From NCBI GenBank assembly GCA_001986395.2, contig MQVO02000014.1:372001-436000 (forward strand): a stretch of DNA of 64,000 nucleotides. Reading direction: 5' to 3'. A model generated the notes under the pieces. The model had not been told where the DNA came from. It did not search any database and was given only the letters and a program-made list of their open reading frames with translations. This document shows positions 47,108 to 58,632 of this stretch, piece after piece. Made by a program: the position numbers and the translations under genes. This DNA comes from Irpex lacteus. Its lineage: Eukaryota; Basidiomycota; Agaricomycetes; Polyporales; Irpicaceae. Within the stretch, counting starts at the first letter, position 1; each line of letters starts with the position of its first letter.

Positions 47108-48487
47108 CTACTCCAACTTGTACACCAACTTCTCCGCACTGTTCTTCCCTGCCTTCATGTACTCGAATCCCTCAGGTATGCCCTCCAATCCGCCTGAGAG
47201 GATCTTCACCGGGTTCGGCTTGATCTTTCCCTCTTTCAATAACTGCGCCCCAGGTCCGGCGAGCCAGTCACGGATCTGTGCGCGGTCTTCGGGTGGGGAG
47301 GTAACAGTCATACCGTTAGGGTAGGTATAATCAGCGCCGAATGCGCTGTAGAGGAGGGACGCTGGTTGTGTAAATGAGTAAGCGGATTTTGAGAGAAGGA
47401 GAAGGATGACTATATACGTACCGGTGAACTTGACGTCTTCGCGCAGTTTTTGCGCGTCGGGGTCGGGGAAAAGGATGAGGTGCAGTTTTCCAGGGCCAGG
47501 TGCGAACGTCTTGACGCTCAGTGTTTGACTATCTTTCGTGGAGACAGTGTCCAATGCGAGATGCAAGCTATCTCCTGTTGTGGACTTGATCTTCGAGACG
47601 ACTTCCGGGTCCTTATACTGAAATATTAGACGAAGATGAGAAGCTCGTCAGTACAATGTTTATGAAGCCAGTTAGCTCGGACATACGTCGAAGATTGCGT
47701 CTGCTCCGAGGCTCTTGAGCAGCTCATGGTTGCGAGGTGAAGCAGTCGTAACCACTTTCAAACCCGATATCTTAGCGAGTTGAATAGCGTAAAGTCCGAC
47801 AGAGGCTAAGAAATGAGTCAACCATTTGTAATGTAGATGTCAATTCAAACGCTGCACTTACTGCTTCCTCCGTATACAAGTATCCACTGGTCTCCCTCAA
47901 CTTTAGCAGGAGGGGTGGGCAGACCAAGGTATTTGGGATGATAGAACGACTGAACGACAGTCAGAGGTCTTCAGAGTCATAATAGCACCTCGTTAGAATA
48001 CATTGCAGTATCTGCCAAGGACGTTGATACTCACCCGATGTTCATGGTAGCCGCCTGCTCAGCAGATATACCTTCGGGAACTTTCCAGACCAGGTCCCCA
48101 AGCGCGTTCACATATTCCGCGAACGCGCCTTTGTCTGGGTAGGCAGATCCGTGATTCATACCGGACACGAGGTCCCCGACGGCGACGCTTGTAACGTTCT
48201 TGCCTGTCTTGACTACATGTCCAGCGAACTCGCAGCCACAAATGGTGTTGGGCACCGTCAAGTACTCGACATCTACACAACACCGACACATCGTCAGTGC
48301 TGGTATATGGGCATCAAGCCTCACGAGATTACGTACGTTTCCAGTCTGTAGGATTCTGCGCTACGGCAGTGACTTTGACGAGGACCTCGTCATCTCCAAT
48401 CGTAGGCACGGGTCTCTCCTCGATCTTGATGGTCTTGTTAGCCTGCACAACCTGTGCTTTCATAGTCTTTGGGATTTCTTGGGACAT
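47108..48487 (-). CDS. MDR-family oxidoreductase (enoyl reductase-like), copy 2
   Basis: A tandem paralog of copy 1 with the same exon positions. It starts at ATG 48485-48487 (MSQEIPKTMKAQVVQANKTI) and has VPTIGDDEVLVKVTAVAQNP, ICGCEFAGHVVKTGKNVTSV, VAVGDLVSGMNHGSAYPDKG and AFAEYVNALGDLVWKVPEGI. The Rossmann part follows, and the tail IPEGFEYMKAGKNSAEKLVY ends at TAG 47108-47110. Like copy 1 it lacks zinc ligands. The small changes (Ser to Cys in GxEFAG, a different substrate-loop segment YTYPNGMTVTSPPEDRAQIR) could alter substrate choice. No stop or frameshift is seen, so both copies should be active. Confidence 0.86.
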
Positions 48488-48583
48488 GGTTGTAAGATTC
48501 TAGCAGTGGACGAGAAGTGTTCTGATAGTGTTAAGGTTCGAGCAGTGGTAGCGTCGGTTTGCAAGTCATCTAGTAGTACTCAG

Positions 48584-48597
48584 GTGGGTATATATAC
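48584..48597 (-). promoter_or_regulatory. Core promoter element of oxidoreductase copy 2
   Basis: The same gtgggtatatatac as before copy 1, ending 97 bases before the ATG at 48487. Its retention in both copies suggests that the duplication included the promoter. Confidence 0.5.
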
Positions 48598-49199
48598 ACA
48601 CGCACCCCAGTACTGCGTAGTGATGACATAAGGTTAATGTTCAGCCTACCATTGGGTCTAGATCGATTTGGTGCAGACAGCGTCCCCACAGAGCTGGGGA
48701 AAGTCAGAAATCAAACCCTCGGGCACGGCGATCGTTGCTGACTAACTGCTCCGCGACTACCAGGAGTACTCGAATCTTCTGAGGACCGCATGCGTCTGCA
48801 TTGAATCCCGAGGAGCGGCATTCAAAATGATGTCCATCGAGAGCGATCATGAAGCCTCTGTCGCAAATCTCTGCGATGTTCTTCTGCGGCCGATGTGCAG
48901 TCTCAGTAGCTGAAAGGTGGGTGGTATCCTATGACCACTTCTGCCAACGTAAGGTCCGTGGGTAGCCATGGCAGTTATCTGTCTTCACTGATAGGATACA
49001 ATTTCTGTCTGACAATTCACGTGTAGAATGGCAGATCTAGAGAGTTCAATTGCAAGGACTTACGCATTGGGTAGTACGAGAGCCCTTGGCGGTGACTTGA
49101 AAGGAGCAGAGAGAAGAGACAAATCAGAAGGGCTGTTTTGACGTCACTACCCGAAGCGTCCGAGATCTGATGTCGATCACAGCAATTCGAATCTTATCT
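48598..49199. other. Intergenic region, no gene seen
   Basis: Upstream of oxidoreductase copy 2. No coding signal recognised. Confidence 0.35.
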
Positions 49200-49740
49200 C
49201 AATTGACGGTGCCTGTCCATTGACTCTCATCGTCTTTGTCAGCAATAGCAGAACTCCCGCAGAACTCGCACCTTAGATTCGCCCGTGAGGCGTGCAACAA
49301 TATGAGAGACCAGCAACACCGTGAAAATAGCCTTCTGCATCCTATAATAACAGCCGTAATAAGTACCTGCACCCCTCTTAACTACTGAAACTCACTGCGC
49401 ATGAATGTTGAACGGCAGTTCACAACACCCGACCACATCATACCGAAGACCACGTAGGAAAGCATGCACCTCATAACAACGCACCACTGGAACCGTTCAG
49501 AAGACCCATCGGAGGGTATACAATGAAGTTCTGTCAAACCGGCGTTGCGACAGGCTGATATGTTTAGGAAAGGTCGGCATGAGAGTCGTCTTCGAAAAAG
49601 CTATAGATGGGTCTGCACGTACGAGTTTGCCCTTCCCATTGATCCTATAATGACGGACAATTTTTAAACATAGAGCCATTCCGGTACCCAAAGAGAATAG
49701 AATTGAACCATATAGAACCCCCAAAGAAGATCATACTACG
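49200..49740 (-). pseudogene. Possible membrane-protein gene fragment
   Basis: One minus-strand frame (49497-49724) encodes a plausible helix followed by a basic loop (YGSILFSLGTGMALCLKIVR, then HYRINGKGKLVRADP and TLMPTFPKHISLSQRRFDR). Further on, in other frames, hydrophobic pieces such as SYVVFGMMWSGVV and MQKAIFTVLLVSHIVARLTG appear near splice-like signals. The frame ends in a TGA after LRWVF, and no complete exon set could be built. I do not recognise the family. It may be a decayed gene or a real one whose splicing I could not resolve. Confidence 0.3.
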
Positions 49741-49824
49741 TAAACTGCCATGGTGAATCGTACCGCTGTCGTTGCTTCGTGAACATATACATAGACATTG
49801 CATCCGGCGTATACAATGGAGAGG

Positions 49825-52090
49825 CTATAGAACGGCCTTTCCAGCAGTCTATTGCAGTACCCAGGTCAGCCTCATGCTGACGAGAGGTTACTATGACGCA
49901 CCTCGATCGGCAGTAACATGGCTAGTATGGATGCCAGAACGAACAGCGATGCTGAGATGAACACCGGCCTACGTACGAATACAATGCATTAGCGAACAAA
50001 GAGTGGGCTTTTAAAGGTAGATATGCATACACATTGGCATCGACGGATGCTGTTCCATCTTTGCTCGTCGTGGCAATCTTGATGAGCGGTGAGATAAGTC
50101 CCATGACGCGGTTAAACGCAGAAGCGAGTGCGTCGCCAGTACCTCTATGCGGCGTGGGAAACACCTCAGGAGTGTACGCGTACAGTACACCGTACATCGC
50201 ATTCCTACACATCACGAAGGTCATCAATCTACAGCCCCACTTCCAAGAGACCGAAGTTAAGAATATGAAATTTGAACCACTCACTGCGTCAAACTGCTCG
50301 CACAAGAGAAACCCAAATAACTCGCTTCAGAATTGCTCGTCGTAAACAGAAACAGAAACAACCCCGTCGCAAGCGTGCTAACCGCCAGCGCCAGCTTCCG
50401 TCCTCCTACTGTCCACCTCCCGCGATTGCTTCCCCTAGTCCAGTCGACGATAAAGCATGCAATGGCAGATCCAGGAACACCGAGAACCGCAACGATGATA
50501 TAGTCACGGTAGGTGTGGTTGAGGGAAGAGTCGAAGGTAATCTTGTCTTGGAGGTAGAGCACAAGGAAACCGTTAAAGAGCGGGTAGGCGAGTCCAAGGA
50601 GGCCCCATATGAGGATGATGAGGGTGGTATTGAGAGCAAGGCGTTTGCTGGAGAACAGAGGTCGGACATGATCACTAAGTATGTCCATGGGATGAGCAGG
50701 TAGTCATGCCACGCGAAACAGTGGAATACACACAGCGACAAGTGGGCAAACGAGTTCTTGAATTGCCAGAGCAGCGAGCCTTTCCCTCCGTGTCGGCTTT
50801 TGACTGTTCCTATTGAGAGCATCTTTTCACTTGTGAGGGTGATAGTCTTTCCGTTGCGCTTAGCGATATACGTCAGTGCGTCCACGGCCTCTTGGTCTCT
50901 ACCGGCTGCGACGAGAAACTTGGGCGACTCCTGCAGCTGGAAGATGAAGTACCGACAAATGAACATGCCGAAGGTCATGCTACCACTGCAGAAGGAATGG
51001 TGAGTGTCTACGCGAGGGCTGATAAGTGCGGTTGCATTACAGGGTGTAGAAAGAATATCTCCATCCTTTATCGTCGGAATAGTTGGCGACGAAGCCCCAG
51101 ATGATCAATGACCCGACAACTTGACCAACCGACCACCATGCAGACAAGAAAGTCAGAAGCCACTGCGAAAAGAATGGAATATTGGTTACTAGGGCTATAT
51201 GCGTATATATTTTCGGACTGCATACCTGGTGTGATTGAGGGATATTTTCCAAGAAGAGTGCGCCTACGTAGGAATGAAGTTTAGCAATCACACGGTATTT
51301 GAGTTGGTGTAGTGCGCACCATCTACAGGAAGGCTATGGGTCACCATAGTCAGCGTTGATGGTATTCTGGACTGAAGAACTAAACGATCCTTACTTCCCA
51401 CCTACGCCAAAGGCCATGCACGCGACTAGTGAGCATAATGTGACAAAGTTCTTCGAACCTCCAGCAGCAATTCCGAATATGCCCTGTCAACACTCAACAG
51501 TCAGTTTTGAATATACAGCTGATTCAAAGAGGACAATGTGTACAGCGATACAAAGCGTTATCTGCCAAGATAGCTTTCGTCCTATAATGTCAGACAAGCT
51601 TCCCCACGTCACGGACCCTGTGATCAGTCCAGCGTACAACGCAAGCGTGGTATACTCCACTCGGGAGGGGTTCAAAGCTGTGTTGATTTGCGGCAGTAGG
51701 ACCGCAACACCTTGTAACCAAAGATCTGAGGTTACAGGCAAAGACTATGAGAACAAGCGAAAACAATGGATGTATGCTGCTTACTATCTGCCAGCCAGCC
51801 TAACCCAGATAGCAGGAAGAGTTCTCGCTGATATCGACCGAAGCCAATTTCGTACTGAAGGCACTCATTGACTACATGGAGAAGATGCATTCGTAAGGAT
51901 GAGTTGAAGCAGAGAACGAAAACTACGCACTTAATTGGCACTTCTCCCGGTACACCTCGTCGACATCGCCATACGCCTGTTGATCGAGGGCCTCCCTACT
52001 ATTTACCTCCGTCACAATCGCCTTCTCGTTATCTGGCTCTGCCACGCTTGCAGAGTCGCGCTTCTCGCTATTCGACTTCTCAGCCACCAT
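49825..52090 (-). CDS. MFS transporter (SV2-like), copy 1
   Basis: A many-exon gene from ATG 52088-52090 (MVAEKSNSEKRDSASVAEPD) to TAG 49825-49827. The reading gives VYREKCQL, NECLQYEIGFGRYQRELFLL, DLWLQGVAVLLPQINTALNP, SLSDIIGRKLSWQITL, GIFGIAAGGSKNFVTLCSLV, ALFLENIPQSHQ, the helix-7 to -10 region (NTTLIILIWGLLGLAYPLFN, VAVLGVPGSAIACFIVDWTR, VGGRKLALAVSTLATGLFLF), YGVLYAYTPEVFPTPHRGTG and VLASILAMLLPIE, ending TAGKAVL. The WGSLSDIIGR loop and PTPHRGTGDALASAFNR match fungal MFS proteins related to synaptic-vesicle SV2 transporters. The substrate is unknown. It has one intron more than copy 2, inside LPVDG-ALFLEN. Confidence 0.83.
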
Positions 52091-53118
52091 GTGAGCGAGG
52101 GGGAAGTATTAGGCAAGGAAGAAATGAAGCGACGAGGGAGGCTACACCTGGTAAGCTGTTTCATGATCTAGCATTCCTGGACCTTATAATTATGCGCCAA
52201 TAGGCTCGAAGGGGCATCTCAGCTGCAGAAATTGCGAAAGTCTTTCGAGAAAGCCTCCAAGCCAGCGAGAACGTGGTCATGCGATGCCATTCGCCGTGAT
52301 GTGACTCGACAGCCTGAACTTTGTCCTACGATGGCAAGAGATGGATAACCTAAAGACCACACACGTGCGTGCTGTTAGTGTTATCCGACAGAAAACCAGG
52401 ACAGGAAGTTGAGAACGTGCATCATTGAACCTGAGTTCTAGGGTATATATCAGGCACGCAGTAAAAGAATAGCGTCGAGCGATTCACATAATACGGTACC
52501 TACACACTGTCTGAAAAACATCGAGATGGCTGATATTCAACAGACAGTGTGTACAATTCCGTTCGTGTTTAAGTGGTACGTAGTACTAGACGACGAAAGG
52601 ACAAGACGCCGGCCAGCATACATTATGGGCGTCTATGGCTTGCTCAAAGCGCTCGGCATTTCCCGACAAAACGTTAGCCATATCTCTGTTTTTATTCGTC
52701 TCACTACCACCGCATGTATCAACTTCACAATATAGCAATGATATACGTATGTTTTAATTGGTCTTTTAATATTTAGCGACATATGCTACAGGATAAAACA
52801 TCAAGATCGTATATACTGATCGTTTCCGTACGTTACAGCAGCATCTGAAGGTGAATACTACGATTCCTGATCCATATCCTCCACTCGTAACGGTGAAGAG
52901 AACCAGTCTGACTCCACAGTTTTGTTCGTTCATGACCTCTATCGAGGGCATCCGGTCATCAAGACCGAATGTAGACACAGAGCCTTTATGAATCGGGTTG
53001 TGTCGAGAACGGTCGTAGTATTCAGAGTGGCGGCGCACAATCCCGAATCTGGGATTATGACTTGTGGTATAGGCCCTACGCAATGGGAAGGACCTATTGT
53101 GAACCTCGACATGGAGGA
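52091..53118. other. Intergenic region between MFS copies
   Basis: About 1 kb with the upstream region of copy 1 and the 3' flank of copy 2. A TATATATC is found near 52445. Short open frames (52526-52735, 52766-53161) have no family features. Confidence 0.4.
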
Positions 53119-55387
53119 TTAAAGAACAGCCTTGCCCGCGGTCTACGCAAACGAGAAACACGTCAGGAAGGGCTCGTATAAAGGACCATGATATTCTGAC
53201 GTACCTCGATAGGCAGTAATACTGCTAGAATCGCAGAGACGACAAACAAGGACGCAGAGATGAAGACAGGTCTACAAGCGTCAAACGTCAGGTCAATGAC
53301 CGCACACACCTGTTATTCAACAAGATATACGTACACGTTAGCGTTGATATTGGACGATCCATCTCTGCTAGTGGTCACGATCTTGATGACAGGCGCAATG
53401 AGACCCATGACGCGGTTGAACGCAGAGGCAAGGGCGTCGCCTGTACCACGATGCGGCGTAGGGAACGCCTCAGGAGTGTATGCATACAATACACCGTACA
53501 TCGCATTTCTGCAATCAAGTCAGTACGTGTTCGCAACTTGCCCGAGTCGCAGCACGAATACTCACTGTGTCAAGCTACTAGCGCACGAGAACCCGAGGTA
53601 CGCAGCCTCAGTCGTAGTGGTGGTGAACAAGAACAAGAACAGGCCCGTCGCAAGCGTGCTGACCGCGAGCGCGAGCTTCCGTCCTCCAATGGCGTAACGG
53701 CTCTTGCTGCCCCTTGTCCAATCAACGATCAAGCACGCCAGAGCAGATCCGGGGATACCGAGAACGGCGACGATAGTGTAGTCTCTGTAGGTACGATCGA
53801 CGGAGTCGGAGAAGGTGAGCTTATTTTGGAGGTAGAGTACGAGGAAGCCGTTGAAGAGGGGGTATGCGAGACCGATCAGACCCCATATGAGGATGAGGAG
53901 AGTGGTGTTGACAGCGAGGGAGCGGGAGAAGAGGGGGCGGACGTGTGAGCTGTGATGTAGATGATGAAGTGAGTATTTATATGCACGACGGATAAGAAGC
54001 GAGGAGACACTCACAGAGAGAAGTGTGCGAAGGAGTTCTTGAAGGTCTTGAACAAGGACTCTTTGGTTCCGCGACCTTGGGATCTGCCAAAGGAGAGTAA
54101 CCTGTCTGCCGTCAGCGAGATCGTCTTGCCATTACGCTTGGCGATATATTGCAGCGCCTCGATGGCTTCTTCGTCATGGCCTATGGCGATGAGGAACTTC
54201 GGCGACTCTTGGAGGGTGAAGATGAAGTACCGGCAGATAAACATGGCGAAAGTCAGGGATCCCCTACAAAACGTCAGTATCAGTTCTTCGGGTCAAGTAC
54301 ACCGCGTGCTTACAGGGTATAGAAGGAGTATCTCCAGGCTTTGTCGTCGGAGTAGTGCGAGAGGAAGCCCCAGACAATGAGAGAGCCGACGACTTGGCCG
54401 ATTGACCACCATGCAGACAGGAAGGTCAGTAGCCACTGCAGCAGCGAATGTTAAGTATGGCGCTGTTGGGAGAAGCCAGGGAAAGACTAACCTGATGGGA
54501 CTGGGGTATATTCTCGAGGAACAGTGCGCCATCCACAGGGAGGCTAGACGACAGCAAGGTCAGTCGACCCGAATACGCACAAATGCCAAACTGTACTTAC
54601 TTTCCGCCGACACCAAAGCCGAGGCACGCAACCAACGAACAGAGCGTTACAAAGCTATTGGCTCCGCCCGAAGCAATACCAAAGATACCCTGTCATACCA
54701 TCGTCAGCACGCTCGATCACAAGGCACAGCACAAAGCCCACAGAGACACACAACCAGGTCCGCTCGGCGGTGATCATGGCGACTGTGACGTAAGGTTTAG
54801 CAAAACACGCAACGTATACTTACCGCTAGGCATAGTGTGATCTGCCACGACAGTCTCCGTCCAATAATATCGGAGAGACTGCCCCAGGTGATGGCTCCGC
54901 AAATGAGTCCAGCGAACAACGAGAAGGTGACATATTCGACTCGGGGAGGGTTGAATTGGGTGTTGATTTGTGGGAGGAGGACCGCGACGCCCTGCAGCCA
55001 GAGGTCTAGACACACATAGTGAGCATGCTGTCCACCAATCGTAATCGGTGACGCAGACACCAGGTCCAGGTACTCACTGTCTGCCAACCACCCGAAACCA
55101 GATAACAGAAATAGCTCCTTTTGATATCGTCCGAACCCAATCTCATATTGGAGACATTCATTTACTGTAGGTCCATGTGGTGGTCAGTAACGATCGGCGG
55201 ACGGTGGAAGTAGCAAGTCCTTACTCAGGTGGCATTTCTCTCTGAAGCCTTCGTCGACGCCCTCGATGGAGAGGTCGCTGAGGCTCTCTGTCCGCGAGGC
55301 AGAGACGGCTTCACGGCTGGTAATCTGTGCGAGGCTCTTCTCGTCATCCGAGGTAGGCTTCCCGCCGTGTTTCTCAATGTCGGACAT
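53119..55387 (-). CDS. MFS transporter (SV2-like), copy 2
   Basis: A tandem paralog of copy 1. It starts at ATG 55385-55387 (MSDIEKHGGKPTSDDEKSLA), then VDEGFREKCHL, DLWLQGVAVLLPQINTQFNP, RVEYVTFSLFAGLICGAITW, GSLSDIIGRRLSWQITL, FLENIPQSHQ, YFIFTLQESPKFLIAIGHDE, EAIEALQYIAKRNGKTISLT, LLILIWGLIGLAYPLFNGFL, YRDYTIVAVLGIPGSALACL, YGVLYAYTPEAFPTPHRGTG and TAGKAVL, with the stop codon at 53119-53121. About twelve membrane segments are predicted by eye. The acidic, Ser-rich first exon is cytosolic and probably phosphorylated. The gene appears intact. Its position next to two duplicated oxidoreductase types suggests export or import of a related compound, which is inference. Confidence 0.85.
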
Positions 55388-56802
55388 GTAGTAGAGGGTT
55401 AGAGGGGTGATGGTGGAAGATGGAAGGAGAAGAGGGACAAGGTCAGCAGGACTGGTGCGGGCTGCATTTTGAGCACCCCCGCACAGGCTGTCAAGAGATG
55501 GGTGATGGCATTTCTCGGGGCGCGGACGAATGAAAACAAGAAAATTGCATGCAAAAATCGGGCAGAGAAAATGCTGAGGTTGGTCTTGGGATGCGGTCAG
55601 GCGATCGCCCCCAAAACCCAAAAATCGGGAAAAGGGAGGCTGTGGGTGCCGCCGAAAGATGTCCATGAGTGCGGCCAAGGCATCCTGAAATCAGGTGGGT
55701 ACATGTGCACAGTGAGCGAACCGCTAAACGGCCATTCCGACATGATCTAACACTTCCGCGGGAATGGAGGTTGGTTAGAAGAGGTTCAATGAGTAGATAA
55801 GCCCGTCCGAGGAGTACACACGTTATCTGAATACTTATCTTGTTCTTACTCGACCCCATGTATGATAACCAGTTCATATTCCGTGGCCAGCTCGGTTTGA
55901 AGGCGGTGGTGGGAGTGCACATTACCCTTTTGCGAGATTCCAAATCTCAGATCGAACTCACCCCAGTGACGCATGAGAAACGGAGAAACAAATGACGGAG
56001 GCACAGAACCAAGCTATCGGATCCCGGCACGACGGCCGGCGACTTTCTATGCCGTCATTGCGGCGTCTAATCCTTTTGCCGGTCAACACGGTGCCACCCC
56101 AATTGTCAAGGCACGATATTTCTCGTGGCCGATCTCCATCAGATCTCGCACACTTCGACAAATGAACGGGAAATAGAGTCGACGGGTGCCTCTCGACAGC
56201 TTTGCAGGTTGAACCACTTGCCAATGTACAGTATATTCGGTTTTGGTGGCTATGGGATACAGCTGTAAGGAAAGTTATCCGAAACGTGTCGGAAAATTGA
56301 GCGGTATAACGCGGAGCCAAGAAAATACATGTGAAAATAGCAGGGTGATCATGAACAGTCCCAACAACTTTGTGGCGGTGATGAATAGGCGCGGGGGCAG
56401 ATTGAAAAGGAAGGGGAGAAAGCAAGCAGGAGAATCCGATTGCATAAATTATCAAGGTCAGGAGCAGTATGCGCGCATGTCCAACTGGGAGAGATCCATG
56501 TGTCGTAACGGGGTCGTGATAAAAACCAAGATAATGAAAACGAGAGAGAGAGAGAGTCGCAAGAGGATAAATGGTGGGAAATACGGAATATGTAATGGCG
56601 CCAGAGCAAAGGCGGCGATGGAAGCACGAGAGCAGATCCTAGGAGATAAAAGATGATTAAATACCACACGCCTGCGCGAGAAGCCCGAAAAACCTGCAGT
56701 GGAATCCAAAAGGCGTTAGCGTTACCGATGAGCGGAAGAGTACGAGCGGCTCACCGACAGCATCTCCACTCTTCAATAGTTTGCCTATTGAGGCACGGAG
56801 GA
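55388..56802. other. Intergenic region with purine-rich right half
   Basis: The left part (55388-55950) is the upstream region of MFS copy 2. From about 56250 to 56690 the plus strand is purine-rich (GAGAGAGAGAGAG near 56540-56555), so the sense strand of the next minus-strand gene is pyrimidine-rich in its 3' flank. No gene is supported. Confidence 0.45.
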
Positions 56803-58632
56803 TTAAGCCCCCCACTCTTCAATACTCCCGCCAAAACCTGGTCTGGGAGCCCACACAGCACCCCTCGAGATTCTCTCTTCGCTCTTCGAGTACGTCGAAT
56901 TCGGACCCAACAACCACATCCACCACGGCCCTTCGCCATCACTGCTATCGCCCTTGCCACCTTTCCCGTTTCTGCCCTTGCTTTTACTTCGCGAACGTGA
57001 ACGTGACCGCGAACGCGACACCTTTTGCGTGTGCTGGCCCGTGTCCGTAGGTAACTCCGCAAATGACACTCGATTAGGTGTCGAGCGTCCACTTGAACCT
57101 CTCGAACCCTTGAAGCTGAGCGCGTCTGAGACGCTAAGCCAGCTCCCGCTCAAGGATGGAACGGGTGAGATAGGCGTGGATGGTGCCGTCTCGCTGAGCT
57201 CACGTTCTCGCTGATTCCGTAACGTGTTTCCGCTTCCCTTCATGGAAGAATGACGCGGTGGGCTCGGAGGACGAGTTGAAGAGGTATGTCGAGCCTTGGT
57301 GAACAGCCTTGAAACGCTAGCTGTAGCGTGCGAGGTATCCGCTACGGGGGTGGTAACCGTAGGACTGAGCAGAAGGGCAGGACGCGGAAGCTCCTGTTCG
57401 CGTTCTTTGCCTTTCGGCTCTTTAGGAGGGTTATTCTGAAGAATAGTACGAAGGCTGGTAAGTGTCCGCTCGACTTCCATCTCCTTATCGTCTGAAGACT
57501 CGGACGACGACGACGGAAGCTCGATTATCGGTGGCGTATCCCATTTGCGTGGGATGTCCTGATGTCGAGATGACGCGGAGCGGGATGACCGAGCAGGTGA
57601 GTGGCTGGGAGAGCGAGAACGTAGAGGACCGACTCGAGGGGATCGGCGGGTGGTGGTCGAGGTAGAGCTACCAGTACTTGGACGGCGGACCGTCCGTGTG
57701 GAGGAAGGAGAGGATAGCGTTGATGTAGATGATGATGCGACGTACGATGATAACAAGTCCACGGCTCGTTTTGGGCTACTGCTTATTGATTCTGATTGAG
57801 TTGATAGGAGCAGGGGGCGACGATGCCCATCCACTGGTAGTGATGTTGCTTGAGAGCGAGAGGGTGGACGCATACCGAGTGTCGAGGGCATGGAGATAGA
57901 TGTGGGGCTTTCGGATGTATCGACATACATAGTAAGTGCCCGTGGTGGGGGCGATATGAGGTCTCCTCTATCGTGATTAGAATAATTCAACGAGGCATTG
58001 CGCAGGTCTAGAGAGGGTTTGCGTAGGTGCGACCGACGTTGGGAGAACGAACTGGGGATGGGCAAGCTGCGGCTAGTTGTATCGCTCTCCTGAGCAGAAG
58101 CGGGCTCCTCTTCCTCTAACAGGGAGTCCACACCTTGTGATATCAAATCCAAATCGTCTACGCACGATGTATTTTGCACTATCCTCGACGACAGATTGCG
58201 TGCATGAGCTTCCAAAGACTCCTCGCTCGGCGACTGCATTCCCTCCGATTCAAAGACAGAGTTGAGAGCGCTCTTGGTATTGATAGACGATTGCAGCAAC
58301 GCGTTCGACATCTCCAGTGCGTGTACGCTTCTTGCAAGTAAAGAGTCGAGATACGGGTCGTTCGAGCTAGTACGAGAGCGTTGTCTGGGCCGTGGAGGTT
58401 GCGGAGAGCGTGGGGTTCTTCTGCGAGAGGAGTAACGTACGATGCCTTCGTCAGAATCAGAGTCCAAGTCCACGTCAGCTTCCTCAGCACTGTCTGGATA
58501 GTCTGGAGGACGATCTAAAGGATCTGCGACTACGGCCGGAGCGGTTGTGTAAAGTGGTAGGGGAGACAAGGCCGAGTCGGATGAGAGGCGCAATTGGGAC
58601 GGTCGTTTCCTGTGTGCATAGCGGCTGTTCAT
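56803..58632 (-). CDS. Ser-rich disordered protein with Trp-rich tail, unknown function
   Basis: One exon of 609 codons from ATG 58630-58632 (MNSRYAHRKRPSQLRLSSDS). Most of it is disordered and rich in Ser, Arg and Pro, with many SP sites. An acidic stretch follows residue 40 (EEADVDLDSDSDEGIVRYSS). A possible helical segment lies at about residues 90-135 (DPYLDSLLARSVHALEMSNA then LLQSSINTKSALNSVFE). Residues about 535-555 form an RS tract (SRSRSRSRSRSKSKGRNGKG). The last 45 residues are ordered in look (GPWWMWLLGPNSTYSKSEER, then VWAPRPGFGGSIEEW). The RS tract and helix hint at RNA or nuclear work, but I recognise no named family. Base use is like the neighbouring genes, and the lack of introns is unusual for this window. 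Confidence 0.8.
   Translation of the reverse strand: MNSRYAHRKRPSQLRLSSDSALSPLPLYTTAPAVVADPLDRPPDYPDSAEEADVDLDSDSDEGIVRYSSRRRTPRSPQPPRPRQRSRTSSNDPYLDSLLARSVHALEMSNALLQSSINTKSALNSVFESEGMQSPSEESLEAHARNLSSRIVQNTSCVDDLDLISQGVDSLLEEEEPASAQESDTTSRSLPIPSSFSQRRSHLRKPSLDLRNASLNYSNHDRGDLISPPPRALTMYVDTSESPTSISMPSTLGMRPPSRSQATSLPVDGHRRPLLLSTQSESISSSPKRAVDLLSSYVASSSTSTLSSPSSTRTVRRPSTGSSTSTTTRRSPRVGPLRSRSPSHSPARSSRSASSRHQDIPRKWDTPPIIELPSSSSESSDDKEMEVERTLTSLRTILQNNPPKEPKGKEREQELPRPALLLSPTVTTPVADTSHATASVSRLFTKARHTSSTRPPSPPRHSSMKGSGNTLRNQRERELSETAPSTPISPVPSLSGSWLSVSDALSFKGSRGSSGRSTPNRVSFAELPTDTGQHTQKVSRSRSRSRSRSKSKGRNGKGGKGDSSDGEGPWWMWLLGPNSTYSKSEERISRGAVWAPRPGFGGSIEEWGA

Noticed and set aside
40127..55387. 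Full secondary-metabolite gene cluster
   Set aside because: No polyketide synthase, NRPS, terpene synthase or P450 is present in the window, so only a tailoring/detoxification locus can be suggested.
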